Shown here: positions 1 through 11,618 of the stretch, piece by piece
Position numbering within the stretch: position 1 is the stretch's first letter
How the letters are laid out: the number at the start of each line of letters is the position of its first letter
From: Henckelia pumila
Taxonomy: Eukaryota; Streptophyta; Magnoliopsida; Lamiales; Gesneriaceae
Reading direction: 5' to 3'
NCBI RefSeq assembly: GCF_033568475.1
Contig: NC_133122.1
Coordinates: 79,631,442-79,695,441 of the forward strand
Length of the DNA stretch: 64,000 bases
Program-made: the position numbers and the translations under genes
The notes under the pieces: generated by a model
The model's database searches: none
The model's input: the letters and a program-made list of their open reading frames with translations, nothing else
What the model was told of the DNA's origin: nothing

Positions 1-34
1 GGATGAAAATTCCAGAATATGCTACATTTTTTAC

Positions 35-2258
35 CATCTGTGAAATGTAGAATACAGGCTAATGCTAGTAAAACAACTCCCATTGAAATCCATTGCTTCA
101 GTCTCTCAGCATGCCCCTGCATAGTGAATTCATCTTCATCTATTTTGTTACATATTAAGCAATCGAGATTTATAAAATTTTCGATTTTGAAATATGTAGT
201 ATGAACTGATTGATAGTAGTATCACCAAAGATATATACCTTGAAATGAATCAAGACATGTCCATAGTGAATGCCAATAGTACCAGACATAATTGCTGAAA
301 TCGAGCTGCAAGAAAATGAAAAAACATATAAAATTTATCGAAATCGAGTACTCAAGAAGATGAACCATCATTAGAATCATGAAGGATTGCAACCTTAAAA
401 GGCCTTCAGGCTCGAATGGAGCGAGGCACCAAGTGGGAGCATCGTCACGAAATGGACCAGAACTAGGAGAACTAAGTGTACAAGCCTGCATAATTTCTCA
501 TTATACATCCATGAAGACCAAACTCATGAAATACAACATATTCATTGAAATTCTTTGGAAAATAATGAACCAAGAATTTGTTTCTGGTTTTAACCACTGA
601 CCTTTAAACGTGCCCAAACCGGTTGAGTGTACAGATGATTAACGCCCCAAACTTGTCGATCAACATAGCCAACCGCATTGCAAGCGGGTCCCAAATGTCC
701 TCTCATTCCACATTTCACCTAAAAAATGTCGAAAAGTTTACAAGTCATGTTTACTGATATATATGTAAATATGTAGTACAGAAAATTGTGTTGGTTTTTC
801 ACAGTGTATCTCTCGATTTTGTCACCGTTTTGCGCTGAGAAACTCCAGTCAGGAACATAGAGACTGAATAATGTTACCATGTAGATGACAAATGCAGTGA
901 ACCCTCCGATCCTAAAACCGAAACAAACGTCATTCTGTTGTTTCGTTTGTAGTGCAGAACAAAGACATGATACATTCGAAACGTAGCTTACCATTGCCAT
1001 TTGTATGCAGTGAAAATCGAGTAATGGTCGAGGTTTTGGTTCGTTGGTCTGACCTTGGTGGTGAATGTCTCTATTAAAGCCACAACGAAGTATACCAAAG
1101 CTATTCTCTGTTCCCATTTGTACACACAACACATAAGGCTGAAGTTTTTGGATTTCTTTTTCGATCTCCATAAGCTGTTTTACATAATTAATTCACGAGT
1201 TCATGAGAAAAAGATTAAACGCACTAACCTGAAGGATGCCACACCATCGAATGTGCTTCATGTCGACGCCATAAACCAGATCATTTGGTGCATGAGAGTA
1301 TCCTCCTGCAGGTCACACCATGACAATATTTAAACATGCCCTTTATCCGATTTCTTGAATTCGGACACGAACTGTGTTCAACCTCATATTCAACGTTTGT
1401 TAACGAATGTGAGGTATGTTTTGTGCTCTCAAGAGGGATTTATGCTCAAAGAAAGACAAGCATAAAACTCAATCAATACCTTGTAGCAGAATTCCCCAGA
1501 ACAGAAGCTTTAACGTCCGCAAAGTTATCTTTCTTACCGCATAACTGATCTCTGGAATTCTCTGCAAAAATCAATGTTGAATCCAATTTGAGAGCATTAG
1601 TTTCTGAACAAGGGGATATGCATATATGATAGTCACACACTCGACTGAAAAAAACATTCAAAATTCTTCAATCCTGATCCTATCCAGCACTAGGGATAGT
1701 AAAATAGATATTGTACCTTGAGGGCAAGAGCTATGGCAGCACCAACAATGAAGAGGAAAAAGGGCATTACAAAATCAGCTAATGTGCATCCATTCCAAGG
1801 CGAATGGTCAATGCGCGAATACGCCCCTCCAGCATCATCTACAAGTACCATCATCTGCAAAAACACCATAAATTCAGCTTGTACAACTTATTGATATATT
1901 TCAAGGGCCGGAAACGAAAAGTGTCCATTTTCGTTCAATGTAGTTGCACTAGGGAAACTACTCATACCACAATAGTGAGACCTCTGAATGCATCTAAGGT
2001 TGCAACCCTTTTCGTCTTTTGTTTGATCAATGGCTGCTCTTCCTTCTGTTCCTCGGTTTTCATGTCCAACGTTGCCACACTTCGCGACTCATTCTCGTTG
2101 CTGATATCATGAACTCCAGTTCTTGCATCGTCCTTCTCCTCGTACACGTGCTTATGATCATCCTTCTTCTCATTTTCGACATCCGTTCTGGCCCTGTATC
2201 CTTCTTCCAACTTCCTTGGATCCTCCATGGGGAACTTTACTGTATCCTCACAGTTCAT
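35..2258 (-). CDS. HGSNAT-like membrane acetyltransferase, 5' ten exons (3' end beyond window)
   Basis: Ten exons on the minus strand: 2258-1968, 1854-1717, 1561-1480, 1305-1229, 1107-992, 911-803, 718-602, 485-394, 305-239 and 116-35. Every junction is GT-AG and the phases join without a break, giving 390 codons plus one base; the last exon ends in a donor at 34, so the gene continues off the left edge. The first exon encodes a charged, Glu/Lys/Asp-rich cytosolic-looking head (residues 1-85) and then DAFRGLTIV. Exon 2 carries DHSPWNG followed by a hydrophobic helix, the signature of the heparan-alpha-glucosaminide N-acetyltransferase family; the His (about residue 114) matches the position of the catalytic His of the animal enzyme. 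Later blocks include GVDMKHIRWCGILQ, the Y..YKWQW helix end and DAPTWCLAPFEPEGLL. The animal enzyme uses acetyl-CoA to acetylate terminal glucosamine across the lysosomal membrane. Plants lack heparan sulfate, so the plant substrate is not known. It appears intact within the window. Confidence 0.9.
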
Positions 2259-2275
2259 GTCCTTGCAATGGGCTG

Positions 2276-2283
2276 TATTTATA
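2276..2283 (-). promoter_or_regulatory. TATA-like box before the HGSNAT-like gene
   Basis: The minus strand reads TATAAATA here, only about 18 bases before the first ATG (2258). A start site 25-35 bases downstream of a TATA box would fall past that ATG, so either the box is not used or translation begins at the next in-frame ATG, residue 11 (2228-2226, before EDPRKL). Functional use is inferred only. Confidence 0.3.
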
Positions 2284-3130
2284 TTTAAAAAAAAAAGGAA
2301 AGAACAAGGTTATGTTAGATGCCGGCCGTTGTTGGGAGCTCTCATGGACGATTATATTGGTCTTCCCTCCCAAACAAATAATAATAACTAGTATGAAAGC
2401 GCACACATGCGTGTGCATAAAATAATATAACATATTTCTCCTTGACTCCTTGTATGTTAGTATGTTATATATAAATATTATGTTTTTATTTTTCTTTAAT
2501 TAGTTTCATAGTGATTTTTTTTTTATTTTTAAAGTAATGGATGAAAAAAAGTAAAAGTTATTTATCTTATCTATAATTGTTGCATGGTTGAAAAAAATAT
2601 GAAAAATATATACATATAGAATCAAATTTACATATTTATTTAGTATAGTAGCAATTTTGAAAAAAGTAATTGGGGGCTCAACTATTATATATAATAATAA
2701 ATATTAATTGTTTCATTGATTTGGGTATTTGGCTAAACTGAATCATTTATATAAGTTGTAATATATATATATATATATATATATATGTGGGATCAAGTAT
2801 TTTTAGTGGACCCCCCGCATATATAGATGAATGATCATCTTTAGACCTATCATGACGGTAGTGCTCTTGTATGTAGCATGAAATATTTCCAAAAACAAAA
2901 AGCTACATGATGCTATGAAAATCACTCAAATAACTATTCTTGGGCGTATACATATTGATGGTAGAGTTCAACCTACCTTATCGGTATTATCATAAATGAT
3001 AGATCTAATGTCTTATAATTTATCGTCAACAATATATCATTAACTACGTCTATGTGTAGATATATGAACCATTTGATATATGTTTTGAATATTACCCTTA
3101 GTGTAGGATTTCATTAACTCATATTGAAAT
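2284..3130. other. AT-rich intergenic DNA
   Basis: This stretch between the upstream side of the HGSNAT-like gene and the 108-bp duplication holds a (TA)n microsatellite and homopolymer runs. I see no supported gene. It probably contains the 5' regulatory region of the minus-strand gene at its left end. Confidence 0.6.
2759..2786. repeat. (TA)n microsatellite
   Basis: Uninterrupted alternating T/A for about 28 bases. Shorter TA runs occur near 4612-4634 and 6955-6975. Low-complexity DNA likely to vary in length between individuals. Confidence 0.9.
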
Positions 3131-3346
3131 ATGCGCCGTTGAATTTTGGTTGCTTATGTCCGAAAAATAATAAAATTTGTTTTCAATATTTTGGACTTTA
3201 AAATATTAAAATAAGATCTCCTGAATGATCTATTTTTTATGCGACGTTCAATTTTGGTTGGGTGTGTCCGAAAAATAATAATAAAATTTTTCAATATTTT
3301 GGACTTTAAAATATTAAAATAAGATCTCCTGAATGATCTATTTTTT
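3131..3346 (+). repeat. 108-bp direct tandem duplication
   Basis: Two adjacent copies (3131-3238 and 3239-3346) share a common run ending in CTGAATGATCTATTTTTT with only a few substitutions and a small indel. The second copy abuts a perfect hairpin at 3351. No coding potential. Confidence 0.85.
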
Positions 3347-3350
3347 TTCC

Positions 3351-3426
3351 GCGTTTATTATTTCTCAAAAGATGTTTGATAATTTTTTTTTTGATTATCA
3401 AACATCTTTTGAGAAATAATAAACGC
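3351..3426. repeat. Perfect 32-bp inverted repeat with 12-base loop
   Basis: Arms 3351-3382 and 3395-3426 are exact reverse complements (GCGTTTATT at the outer edge), separated by a T-rich 12-base spacer. The RNA or single strand would form a 32-bp stem. No terminal motifs or target duplication mark it as a transposon; a fold-back produced by template switching is a simple explanation. Confidence 0.9.
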
Positions 3427-5811
3427 TCAATTGCTTATAAACTCAACCATACACGGGGAGAATTTTCGCATCTGTTTAAGGCATTAGAGAGAAAAAAAAA
3501 ATACTTTCAGTCGGACAAATTTAAGGTAAACTCTATGGACAGGACAAATAGCAAGTCCAATGTGCTGGTGAGCTGTGATCGTAACTCTTGTAGCCTGGAA
3601 CTTAATCAAATTATTTCTACCATTATTTTCTTGATTAATTATCTAGAAAAAGAAAATATAAAAGTTAATTTTCCTTTATATTATATTAAGACAAGACCTT
3701 GCCGTTCTCCAACATTAATTTTCATTACACTTACCAATATTTTAGCCGCTTAGTTGGCGTATATATCTATATATCACCTCAACGGGGAGTTTATCCCGAT
3801 TAGGTCCATTCAACGCTCGAATCAGAATGCTAAAGGAAGAATCAGAAAAATAAATAAAAATAAAATAAAATAAAATCCTACTTATATGCTATTCTTATTT
3901 CCCACACAAACCCACAAAATTTTCGCAGATATTTAGGTACCCGTACACTTAATAAAACTGAGGTGAGGTATAATTTCTTTTATTCATCTCACATTTGTAT
4001 AATCATTTTTGAGTAAATTCGAGAAAAATATCTAAACCTATGTTTCAATTGTCGTTCAGTACCTATGTCAGATTTTAGTATTGTTTCAGTTCCCACCGCA
4101 CCCAATTCCTTAGTTTAAGCTCCCTCTTGAAGACAAGAATATCATATTACCCTTAAATATATCCTAAAAACCAATAATATCCTTATGATTATATTACTGA
4201 GATTTAACAAAAACATTATTTTCTTCTATTTTAAACGGAAACAACATGAAAGAATCAAACTTTAATTTTTTTTTTTAAATGGTGCAATTGTTATCTACAA
4301 ATTGTTGGATTCGGTAATTAATTGTAATTTTTTCTTATCTTTTTCTTTTTGGTTTAGTGCATAAATTATTTGCATTTCAAACCCAAATATAGATTATGTT
4401 GACAAATTAGTGAGTTTAAATTTTATTATTAGATTTAGAGGTGATCAAATATTTTTAAAAAAATGTCATGATCGAATTAGACCATATCAATATTATTTGT
4501 AATTTATTTAAAGAAATGCGATTAAAAAAATAAATCATAAATCATACTACATGATATGGTGCGGTGATATTTTTTTATGAAATCGCTTCGCCCACGTCAT
4601 TTATTCAATTGATATATACATATATATATATATAATATGTATTCTATGTAATATTTCAAGAGAATTTTATTAGCAATATAAATAATAATTTTGTAATTTA
4701 TTTTTTACTGTTGCATAAAATTTCAAATAAGATATAAATTATTAATTTTTTTTAATTTTTTGAATTACAAACTAGTTGAGGTGGTCAAATCTTGACCCAA
4801 TTTATTCATGAGATGAAGTTAGCTTTTGTATTATATATATTAGTATATGAGGTACACGTACTGCGTATGTAATATAATAAACATATATTATATATGACAT
4901 AAATGTAATGTATTTATATTTTTAAAATATTTTTATATAAATTATGTTTAAGATTAAAGACTAAAAATCCGAAAAATATTATTTTTTTGTAAAACTCCTA
5001 GTTGTGATATAACAATAAAATTGTTAAAAATAATTTTTTGTAATATTCGTTTATGTTGATTGTTAAATAAAAATGTAATAATTTAAAATTCAAAAGAATA
5101 GATAATGATGAAATAATATTTTGTTAGATATGATAGTCATAGATAAATAAAAAATTGACCAAAATAGGTTTTCAATTTTTATGAAGATGAAGTGTTTTTT
5201 GTAATTTTGTAAGGGTACATTTGGTTTATCAAAAATTATACCATGACTCCAAATTAGTTACTTTAGGTCTCTCTTGTATTATATAATAGTAGAGATTAAT
5301 GAATCGTGATACACGCGATGTGTGTGATCCGTGAAAGAAATAGAAACAATAGAAAGATATTTGTTACTAAAAGATGATAAAGTAAAGTTGTACTTGTGGA
5401 ACTGAAATTTGAACAAAAATCGGTGACAATTTATAACTAATTTATTATCATTCATCCATATATAAGTTGTGTTCATAAAAACTAAGTATCGTAGACATAA
5501 GTAAAGTGGTGTCCTTCAATTTCCAACTGATACTAAACACCGGTTGAGTGCAAATTTTAAATAGTAATCATTTTTTCCAGTGATTAAGCATTATATTTCA
5601 GAACTTGTGTACCGTTAACATAATTAAGTGATGTATTTATGGAACTAAAATTCGAATATCAATTAGTATAATTTTTCAAAACTTGACAAAAGTCTAGATT
5701 GAATATATCTAGACTTTTAAACTCTACAGAAGTTTTTTAAAGTCAATGAATGTCATGGGTTGAATACACTTACCCAAGTACGTGATATAATTTGACTTCT
5801 GAGTTTAAACA
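3427..5811. other. AT-rich intergenic DNA, no supported gene
   Basis: The open frames here (for example 125 codons from 3376) start inside the hairpin, show no recognisable motif and have random-looking AT-driven composition. I see no RNA gene or clear element; TA-rich runs occur near 4612. Confidence 0.5.
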
Positions 5812-6073
5812 CCAATTGAGTATACAATTTTTTTGTATGAGGTGACAATCCGCAGCCGCTATATGTCGGTACACACTAGGTAAACTCTTGAGCTAACAAA
5901 ATAGTCTGCAAATCACGTTAGTCAGTTAAACAACACTAGACAAGCATTGTGTGACATGCTCGCACGTGAAGGTGCCGTTAGAGAGAAATCGAATTTTTGA
6001 CCATTTTTCAAGAACTTACCTACTCCACCAACTCGAAAAGTTCCTAGCTCGAGACCCAATTGAGTACAATTTT
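5812..6073 (-). mobile_element. tRNA-derived SINE with ~18-bp target-site duplication
   Basis: On the minus strand the insert (6055-5832) begins GGGTCTCGAGC, then AGTTGGTGGAGTAGG (pol III A-box-like), then AATTCGATTTC (B-box-like) about 35 bases on, and ends in a short A run. It is flanked by direct repeats: CCAATTGAGTATACAATTTT at 5812-5831 and CCAATTGAGTACAATTTT at 6056-6073, the same word apart from an extra TA. An A box, a B box, an A tail and a long target duplication together define a plant SINE mobilised by LINE machinery. It has no coding capacity. Several substitutions in the B box suggest that it is old. Confidence 0.78.
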
Positions 6074-7336
6074 AACATAATTAATCATTATTTATCATAA
6101 ATTAATCATTCTAAAATATAAATTGGATATTATAGACCAAGTAAGATGTGATACTTAGACATTGAATTCAAACAATATTATCATATCAATATATATTAGG
6201 ACAGTTGGAGGTGTTGATGATCATCAAATGTTAGATTAAGATTGAATAATTGAACTAAAATACTCTACATAAGTCATTATCATGTCAATCAAATAAAAAT
6301 TAGCATTGAACCTTTTTATAATGTCTCCTGAGCTATATTGATGAATAAGATCAAATATTATGAACCCGTTTGGATTTCATAGATTTTGTTTTTATATAAA
6401 AAGTGCTTTTTTAAGATCTAATTTTGAGATTTTGAAAAACTCTAAATTTGACTTAAAAACTACTTTTTAAGCACTTAAATGACCATCCAAACACCTTATA
6501 AACTAAAAAACATTTTTTTAAAAAAAAAAAATTGCTTTTCTGGTCTGACTTTTGATACCAACCGGGGCCTATATATGAAGATCAATCAAAGTATATAACA
6601 ACAATAGTCTACTTCTCAAATCAATTAAGTAAACAATCATACTGTAAAACCTCAATTGAAATATCTCTTTAGATAATAATTGATGAAAAATATCATATGT
6701 GTTGATGATCAAATGTCTGATGGAGATCAACCAAAGTAGAATCATTTCCGACAACTACACTATTATATCAAACCAATTTGAAGTGTATTATGAACGTGTT
6801 GAATGCACTAAATGTTGAATATTGAAGAGAATAACACTGCGTGACATATATCAATCATGATTTTGTTGAAATCGATTACTAAGGGTATTAAAGACCCTTA
6901 CTTTAGTATTGTGTAATGAAAGTCTATTGAGAATGTTGATGAGAATGCACACATTATATATATATATATATATATCAGACATGATTGTGTTTAAATTGTA
7001 GTTGTAAATCTGGTATTATTGAGTCTTACTTGAGTACTATGTAAGAAAATTATATTATGTACATCATAAAAGTTCATGAGACATCAAATGAAACTTGACT
7101 ATAATATCAATCAAGTTTTTAGCAAGTAAAATAATCTCAATTTTAAAATATCTTAATATATTAATTGACGATAAAGATCATTGATATTGAAGATGAAATA
7201 ATATGTAAATCAAGTAAAGTTTACATGAGGACATCAAATGATATACTTTTGTAATATCAATAATGTTTTTAACACAAAGAAATCTCAATTTTCAGAAGGT
7301 CTTGCTATAATAATTGATTATGATGGTCAAAACAGA
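6074..7336. other. AT-rich intergenic DNA
   Basis: No supported gene. It contains a possible MITE (6361-6569) and degenerate sequence resembling the tandem array that begins near 7337, suggesting that older array units extend leftward. Confidence 0.5.
6361..6569. mobile_element. Possible MITE with imperfect GGCCCCG-type ends
   Basis: The left end reads GAACCCGTTTGGAT and the reverse complement of the right end reads GGCCCCGGTTGGTAT, an imperfect terminal inverted repeat around an AT-rich core. I could not define a clean target duplication, so the borders and superfamily are open. Confidence 0.35.
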
Positions 7337-7679
7337 GGTATTATGTGCCTACATGATATATGATTTTGCCAAAATTGAGAATTATTAATCATATATATAT
7401 ATATAGTGTTTTAAAGGCTTGATTGGGTGTTATGTAGTAACTAGTAAACATTAAATCCCTTGATTAATTAATTGAATGTCAGTGTCATATATGATGTATG
7501 ATATCTGTGAAAATTGAGCATTATCAATTATAAATAGAGTATTTTAAAGGTGTAATTGAGTATTATTATATATTAACATTAAAATTTGGTCATCTTGATT
7601 AATATTGCTATTCAAAATGGAGGCATTGTGTGCACTTATGATTAATCATGTAGTCAAAATTGAACGTTATCAGGTATAA

Positions 7680-8172
7680 TAAGGGTGGAAAAAACACCGA
7701 CATTTCGGTATACCAAAGTTACCATACCAAAAACATACCGAATTTACTTAACTTTCAGTATACCAAAAATTTCGGTACGGAAGGGTAACGATACCGAATT
7801 TTTAGGTACGGTAACAGTATGAAATTTGAAAAATTCGGTATATAGCGTGGTATACCAAAATAACGAAACAATATAAAAAATTAAAAAAATATATAATATT
7901 TATAAACAATAAAATTTTAAAAATTTTAAAAATATAATTTTTTTGGGTATAAAACAGTATATATCGATACCGTACCAAAATTTTGGTATACCGTGAAATT
8001 TCGGTATGATCGGTATGCTATTTATATGTATCGAAAATTTTGGTATATCAATTTTTGGTATACCAATTTTTGGTATACCGAGAGTTTTGGTACGATATCG
8101 GTATAACATTTTCTTATATTGTAATTTTCGATACGGTATACGACTTTTGGTATGGTACGATATACCACCCCT
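7680..8172. mobile_element. hAT-like non-autonomous element, 493 bp, 8-bp TSD
   Basis: The ends read TAAGGGTGG and CCACCCCT, an inverted repeat with one mismatch in the shared part, flanked on both sides by AGGTATAA (7672-7679 and 8173-8180). Sister units of the surrounding array carry the unoccupied site (AAGTATAAATAG-like), which confirms insertion. An 8-bp duplication and GGGGTG-type termini fit the hAT superfamily. The interior is packed with TTTCGGTATACC-type palindromic words in both orientations, like hAT subterminal binding repeats. There is no transposase; it would need one in trans. Confidence 0.78.
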
Positions 8173-8299
8173 AGGTATAAATAGAATGTTTTGAAGGCGT
8201 AATTATGTACCATCTTGTAAAATTAAATTTGGGTCACCTTAATGGATTGTTGCTATTCAAAATGAAGATACTATGTGCCACGTGATATATGATTTTGCC

Positions 8300-8321
8300 T
8301 ATTTCAAAAAAAAAAAAAAAA
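8300..8321 (+). mobile_element. Tail-only poly(A) retroposition with 16-bp TSD
   Basis: The insert is TATTTC followed by 16 A residues, flanked by identical GATATATGATTTTGCC copies at 8284-8299 and 8322-8337. Another array unit (about 7357-7372) shows the same site empty. This is the footprint of target-primed reverse transcription that copied little more than the tail. Replication slippage is the alternative, but it would not explain the A tract. Confidence 0.65.
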
Positions 8322-8760
8322 GATATATGATTTTGCCAAAATTTAGCGTATCAAGTATAAATAGTGTAATAAATGCGTACTTGGATGCCATATCTTAAAT
8401 TAAATTTTAGTCATCTTCATTGATTAATGTTATTCAAAATTGGGGTATTATGTGCCCTTAATGTATCATGATGCTAAAATTGAGCATTATTAAGTATAAA
8501 TAGAGTGTTCTAAATACGCAAATGGTTACTATCTAGTAAAACTTAGTTTATATTATTTATTAATTAATATAATTGAAAATAGAGGGTATTTGATTAATAT
8601 AAATTAAATAACCCAATGAAATTTGGCCGAATGAGAACAAAAATCGAGAACACTTTGAAAAAAAAGGTGAGGTCACTTGTGTTGATGGTATTTTGGACTT
8701 TGTAGTTATTGAGAAGTGTAAACTACGTTTTGGTCAAACTAGGGATCCCTTAATATTAAT

Positions 8761-9148
8761 GCTCCGTTTGATACGAATGATAAGATAAATAATATATAGA
8801 CAAGTACGTAATGTAATGTAATAAAAAATAAATAAAAAATGATAGTGAATATAAATTTGATTTGATTGATAGATTATAGTTTGTTTGATTTGATTGATTG
8901 AATTTTATATAAAAATGATAAATTACCATTTTGTCTTTATAACAATAAATAAAATATGAATAATATTATTTATAAGAGGTAATATAGTAATTTAAATTCA
9001 ATGATTTGATTGATGTAAGATGAATAATTAATGATTTGATTGATGTAAAATTATAATTAATAAATGTATAAATAATATGATGAGAAAAACGCGAGATTAA
9101 ACCGGATAAATTTATACATAGATTATTAATACTCGAACCAAACGGAGC
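8761..9148. mobile_element. MITE with GCTCCGTTTG terminal inverted repeats
   Basis: The left end GCTCCGTTTGATACGA and the right end (reverse complement GCTCCGTTTGGTTCGA) match at 14 of 16 bases. The interior is AT-rich with GATTTGATTGAT repeats and has no transposase. TTAA-rich flanks would suit a PIF/Harbinger TTA/TAA duplication, but the exact flank is ambiguous. Confidence 0.6.
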
Positions 9149-11618
9149 TTTAATATCTTACATAGGGACTGATCCTAAATTGAAACTTGGAGATGAGGAT
9201 TTCTTTATAGATTCCCCTTATTTTTTCATCTTAATTTCTTCAATTAACTCGTGATAAGATTATAGGTGGATTGCATTAAGACATATCTCTATACCTACAT
9301 GATAAGCAATATAATAAAATATGATATGAATGAAATTTTATCAATATATTTTTTTACAATCATGGATTCATGGTTGATTTAAATTTTGCAAAGACGTTTA
9401 AGAAATTATAAAATAGCAATTAACTTAGTAATCATGCAAGTTCAAAATACATACCATATAATATATTATCCATTTTTATTCAATATTACTCATCTCTATT
9501 TTATCAAATTTATTAATTACTCATCTCATTCGTAGAGATAAATGGATTCTAATGCTGATTAAGTTCTCTGACATAGGATAGAGATAATCAATTTTTTACT
9601 TAAAAAGGGGCATGTGAAGTGTTTTGGAAGTGTCTTATGATTATGGAGAAGTGTCTTGATAGTTATTTGTGTGTTTGGAAGTGTTTATTTGGGAATTAGC
9701 GCATCTCCATTAATGGCACTCTTTTTATTCGATTTGAAACATGTATACATTTTTATTTAATTTGCGCAGCCGGCTGTCCAGATGATCATGCAGATTCTTA
9801 TATTGCATTGTATTCTGTTGCATGCATAATTTTAATTATTTGAATTCTCTGTTTCTATATATACCACTGATCTTTGGATTTAAATGCATGTAAACAAATT
9901 AACAAATCATGAATTAGTCTTTGTTTTCTCAAATTAATTGGGTGAAAAAGCTACAAATTTGCGACAATAATTATTCATGATTAAAAAAAAAGTAAATATT
10001 GCTGCAGTAAAGTTTTATTGGAATTCATATGTAATTTATTGCTTACTTTATAGGGAAATGGTAGGTAGCTACCTATAAACTGGTTCGATGAGTTGGTATG
10101 CTGTGTGTTACATGGAAGGTTTTGCTTATCTAATTTATCGAAATTTAGTCTTAATATAATAAGCCGATTCGTTTTGTACATTAATTTTATCGTTTATTTG
10201 TTAGAGTATATATTGACCGGACGTGAGATAGTGCTAATTAACTCATTCAATATCATGTCAATGATTGGAAAATGACTGGAAACTATAATATGATAAGACG
10301 ATTTATTGCATAAATTCAAAATTCTGATCATTTCAATTGGATGATGAATGGATTCCAAATAAATTTTAGTTGTTTAGAGAAGTAATATTATAAACATCAA
10401 ATCAACATCTTGTATATTTATATAGTGTTTCATGTTAATTAGGTTATATTTTAAGTTTATCCAAGAACGATGTTATTTGACATACATTATATTTTGTATT
10501 ACTTATATGTAAACAATTCGTGTGTGAAATTTTATATATTATTTTATTGTAATTAAGCAATAAAACCATCATTGAAATCCATGCTCTATTTCATCTAAAT
10601 AGTGTAGCAGTAAGAAATAAAAACCTATTTACTTAATTTAAATTATCGATTATATATGTTTTTTTTTTGGCAGTGAAAATGATTGCCCGTTTTACTATAT
10701 ATATTTTTTGGCATATTTTAATTATATGTTATTTTTAATCCTTAATTTCTGCAGTCAAGATTAAATTAATACGAAACTTATTTTAATAGACATTGTGCGT
10801 GTATCTTAGTGGATAAATGTTTTTTTTTCCTCCGTTGAAATGTGATGTAAAGTTTTTAAAATGTAAAAATTAATCAATGTCCGAAAGGTACAAAGTTGGA
10901 CAATAGAGTGCATTTTGTCCTGGCATATATATATATGGTTGATTCTGCCTGTTTTTTCTGCGGTGGAGGAATCTTTGTGCCTAAATCAATAGTTTATTCG
11001 ACAAATTATAAAAGTGTAAATCATGAACAAAGTTTATTATTTGTGAATCGTGGACTTATAAGTCTTTTGGTTATATAAGCATGTACTTGAGAAATTTAGT
11101 GTAGATGTTTGTGTAAACTCAATTACGGATTTGTCAATGTTACTCCATTCGGACAGCGTGATCTGAATGTGATTTAAAAGCTCATTTTAAACATCTCGCA
11201 TACAAAAATATTAAAGCCGTATATCTAGCATATAAGCCGGCATCGACATAATCATTGGTTACTATGATGAGTTAGAATACTTGTTTGGGAGTTCGAGATA
11301 TCCAATTTTCTAGAACATGGAAAGTTGGTAACAATTGTAATTCTGATAAATATTTTTATTATAGATTTTTTATTTTTGGAAATACCATCTGATGTTTTCT
11401 TTCCTATTATTATAGACATACAAAGAGCTCGGTTGAGATTTGAGAAAAAAAATATTCTCGAGTGTTGTTTTGTCCTGTTTTTTCAACTTTCCAAGATATA
11501 TATTCTCTGTGAAACAGCATCTTGATCTTTATCAATTTGACGCATTCCACTACATTGCAATTGTAAAGTGACTGGTAAATAAGTAAGGGAAAACACATGC
11601 AGTTTGCCTTCTCCCTAG
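9149..11618. other. AT-rich intergenic DNA downstream of the pectate lyase gene
   Basis: About 2.5 kb with no supported gene. Frames of 60-73 codons lack motifs. The right part must hold the 3' UTR and polyadenylation signals of the minus-strand pectate lyase gene; I cannot pinpoint them. Confidence 0.5.

Larger units (their letters stand above)
7337..8560 (+). repeat. Degenerate tandem array, period ~138-146 bp
   Basis: The word AAAATTGAG or a close variant recurs at 7371, 7510, 7656, 8338 and 8476, each followed by a degenerate TATAAATAGAGTGTTTT-like block and a GTAATTGGGTA-like block. The raw spacing 7656 to 8338 is 682. Removing a 493-bp element plus its 8-bp duplication, and a 22-bp poly(A) insert plus its 16-bp duplication, leaves 143, in line with the other spacings (139, 146, 138). 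No coding function is evident; this is a local satellite-like expansion. Confidence 0.7.

Noticed and set aside
719-1171. 150-codon minus-strand open frame as a separate gene
   Set aside because: It reads through an intron of the HGSNAT-like gene; exons 1107-992 and 911-803 account for the conserved parts.
3376-3753. 125-codon plus-strand frame
   Set aside because: Starts in the hairpin, no homology-like motifs, AT-driven composition.
6361-6569. Firm MITE call
   Set aside because: Terminal repeats are imperfect and no target duplication could be fixed; kept only as a low-confidence feature.
7900-8213. Frames with repeated IPKIGIPK-like peptides
   Set aside because: Translation of the hAT-like element's GGTATACC-type repeats; both strands give similar nonsense.
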